From Candidatus Nanopelagicales bacterium (GTDB lineage Bacteria > Actinomycetota > Actinomycetes > S36-B12 > UBA5976), in NCBI GenBank assembly GCA_030831445.1, contig JAURLB010000162.1, forward strand, positions 1 to 8,170: a stretch of DNA of 8,170 bases. The letters are read 5' to 3'. The notes under the pieces are model-generated. The model worked only from the letters and a program-made list of their open reading frames with translations. It was not told the origin of the DNA and made no database searches. Below, piece by piece: positions 6,682 to 8,170 of this stretch; the first letter of the stretch is position 1; every line of letters begins with the position of its first letter. Both the position numbers and the translations under genes were made by a program.

Positions 6682-7543
6682 AAACTTCTTGCAAACGTTT
6701 TACTGAAACGTGCGTGTAAATTTGGGTTGTCGCCAGATTTGCGTGTCCAAGAATTTCCTGGAGAGTTCGCAAATCAGCGCCGCTCTCCATCATATGTGTG
6801 GCAGCACTATGTCGAATTGCATGCGGACCTAATTTTTCGATTTCCTCGAGTTCGGAAATGGCCTGATAAACAACTTCCCTTACGACGCGAGGATCAATTC
6901 GTTTTCCACGCGCACCTAGAAACAACGCACTTTGTTTTTCTGATCCTTTGATGGATGCCCGTGCTGTTATCCAATTTTCAAGTGCTACTTTGCACGGGAT
7001 GCCAAAAGGAACAATCCGTTCTTTATTTCCCTTACCTAGAACCTTCACACTCATTTCATCAAAATCTATTTTGGAAATATCAAGTCCACACAATTCACTT
7101 ACTCGTATCGCACTTGCATATAACAATTCGAGAATAGCTAGATTTCTGATCGAGATGACATCATCTGAAGCTGAGCCCAAAATCTGCGCAACCTGTTTTT
7201 GGGAGAGAAATTTTGGAAGATGCTGTGGCTTCTTGGGAGTCTTGATGGCAATTGCGGGATTAGTGAGTACCAGGCCAACGCTTTTCGCCCATTTGAAGAA
7301 GGCTCGCAGTGAGGCAATGCGCCTACCCAGAGTGGCGGCGGTGTGCCGATCAAAATCTGTCGCTAACCATTCACGAATCAGATACTGGTCTATATCTTTC
7401 AGATTAGAGGTGATCTTGCTGGCATACTCCAAAAAACTACGAACGTCTCCAACATAAGCTTTTGAAGTTTGGGGACTCTTACGAGCTGTGAGCACGAGAA
7501 AGTCTGCGAAGTTTTCAATACTTTTTTCATACACTCGGCTCAT
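6656..7543 (-). CDS. xerC: Tyrosine site-specific recombinase XerC
   Basis: XerC works with XerD at dif to resolve chromosome dimers at division. The chosen ATG at 7543 gives 295 residues, the usual Xer length. An N-terminal SAM-like core-binding domain (about 1-100, with SLRAFFKWA) precedes the catalytic domain. All six catalytic residues are present: R147 (IRVSEL), K171 (GKGNKER), H241 and R244 (HAIRH), H267 (LGH) and the nucleophile Y276 (QIYTHV). An upstream TTG at 7591 would add 16 cysteine-rich residues that do not look like Xer; it was rejected, although the ATG has only a weak AGG about 12 bases away. The start lies 17 bases inside dprA, so the two are probably cotranscribed. The dprA-xerC context favours XerC over XerD or an integron or phage integrase; there is no att-like or mobile context. 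Confidence 0.93.
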   Translation of the reverse strand: MSRVYEKSIENFADFLVLTARKSPQTSKAYVGDVRSFLEYASKITSNLKDIDQYLIREWLATDFDRHTAATLGRRIASLRAFFKWAKSVGLVLTNPAIAIKTPKKPQHLPKFLSQKQVAQILGSASDDVISIRNLAILELLYASAIRVSELCGLDISKIDFDEMSVKVLGKGNKERIVPFGIPCKVALENWITARASIKGSEKQSALFLGARGKRIDPRVVREVVYQAISELEEIEKLGPHAIRHSAATHMMESGADLRTLQEILGHANLATTQIYTHVSVKRLQEVFNQAHPRA

Positions 7544-8170
7544 AGGCGAATTGTGCCTGAGTTTGCTGCATTTTGATTGTAGGCAACACAATATTTATGA
7601 TGTCTTGCGTTGACGTCACGAGCGTCGCGCCATCGCGAATCAATGCGTGGCAGCCGTCAGAGAGCGGAGAATTGATAGAGCCCGGAACAACACACACCTC
7701 AATTCCCACCTTGTTTGCATAAGAAACGCTCGACATCGCACCACTGCGCACTTGGGCCTCAACAACGACCAAAGACTCTGACAGTGCAGTAATTAATCGG
7801 TTCCGATTTAAAAACCAGTGCGGTTTAGCAGTGCGCCACGGAGCAACTTCACTTACGAGTAATCCGTTGTCTTCAATCCTTTGAAATAACCTCGTACTTG
7901 TCCTTGGATATAGGTGTGTAAATCCGCCGGCCATCACCGCAATTGTTTTGCCTGACGCTCTCAGCGCTCCATGATGGGCGGCTTCATCCACACCTCGCGC
8001 ACCTCCTGAAACCACAGTGATATTAGTTGCCGAGATTTCTTGTGCAAATCTCATCGCAACTGTAGTTCCATATGTACTGCAATTGCGAGATCCAACAATT
8101 GCAATTTGAACGCGCTGTAACATCTTTGTATTTCCCGACAACCATAAACCAACTGGCTGTTCATACATTA
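7527..8170 (-). CDS. dprA: DNA-processing protein DprA (Smf), N-terminus outside the window
   Basis: DprA binds incoming single-stranded DNA during natural transformation and loads RecA onto it; many non-competent bacteria also keep it. The frame stays open through the right edge. Although an ATG sits at 8168, the homology (YEQPVGLWLSGN, like the usual PPxxLWxxG) continues across it, so this is the C-terminal part. Counting from that ATG, the Rossmann-like DNA-processing domain shows VGSRNCSTYG at 25-34, SGGARGVDEAAH at 54-65, RNRLITALS at 122-130, VVVEAQVRSGA at 134-144 and VPGSINSPLSDGCHALIRDGA at 161-181. Only about 30 residues follow, so the C-terminal winged-helix (DML1-like) domain of some DprA proteins is absent. 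It is upstream of and overlaps xerC. Confidence 0.95.
   Translation of the reverse strand, partial: MYEQPVGLWLSGNTKMLQRVQIAIVGSRNCSTYGTTVAMRFAQEISATNITVVSGGARGVDEAAHHGALRASGKTIAVMAGGFTHLYPRTSTRLFQRIEDNGLLVSEVAPWRTAKPHWFLNRNRLITALSESLVVVEAQVRSGAMSSVSYANKVGIEVCVVPGSINSPLSDGCHALIRDGATLVTSTQDIINIVLPTIKMQQTQAQFAYEPSV

Noticed and set aside
6948..7457. A 169-codon plus-strand open frame opposite xerC
   Set aside because: It is antisense to a fully conserved XerC with all catalytic residues; its translation has no recognisable domain and looks like a shadow frame.
6656..7543. Phage or integron integrase marking a mobile element
   Set aside because: The gene sits in the conserved dprA-xerC-rpsB context, has standard Xer features, and no attachment-site repeats, cargo or transfer genes are present.
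7544..7591. TTG start at 7591 extending xerC by 16 codons
   Set aside because: The extension is Cys-rich, overlaps dprA by 65 bases and does not resemble Xer N-termini; the ATG at 7543 gives the normal length.
8166..8168. ATG as the start of dprA
   Set aside because: DprA-like sequence runs straight through it and the frame is open to the right edge; the protein would lack its usual N-terminal region.

Overview
The window looks like core chromosome from a low-to-mid GC actinobacterium. The order dprA, xerC, an M23-type gene, rpsB, tsf, pyrH, frr, cdsA, rlmN is the classic actinobacterial arrangement. Base composition is well below that of Streptomyces or Mycobacterium (mid-40s percent G+C by eye, not computed). 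Genes are packed with 1 to 26 base overlaps. Together these suggest a small, streamlined genome such as a freshwater acI/Nanopelagicales lineage; the lineage is inference, not demonstrated.

Layout, left to right. A 5'-truncated FAD-dependent oxidoreductase on the plus strand (1-1079) converges on, and overlaps by 14 bases, the end of a long minus-strand block. In transcription order that block is dprA (cut by the right edge), xerC, then after a gap rpsB-tsf, then pyrH-frr-cdsA-rlmN. A strong intrinsic terminator (4340-4367) separates rpsB-tsf from pyrH-frr-cdsA-rlmN, whose four genes overlap by 4, 1 and 4 bases. The only other plus-strand gene is a small secreted M23/LytM-like protein (6184-6681), divergent from rpsB and convergent with xerC (26-base overlap).

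The genes work together in translation and growth: ribosomal protein S2 and EF-Ts, ribosome recycling factor and RlmN act on the ribosome, PyrH makes UDP, and CdsA makes CDP-diacylglycerol for membrane lipids. XerC and DprA handle chromosome dimer resolution and incoming single-stranded DNA.

The most interesting part is the 262-base gap between rpsB and the M23-like gene. Read as rpsB mRNA leader it folds, by hand, into a compact three-way junction (5978-6047) with long perfect helices. An apical loop in it can pair with an internal loop, and two more small hairpins lead to the rpsB ribosome binding site. It looks like a cis-regulatory RNA, plausibly for ribosomal-protein autoregulation; whether it matches a catalogued family could not be checked here. 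Other points of note are the Cys that replaces the first His of the HxH motif in the M23-like protein, and a hairpin immediately before the pyrH Shine-Dalgarno sequence. No tRNA, rRNA, CRISPR array, insertion sequence or prophage gene was seen.
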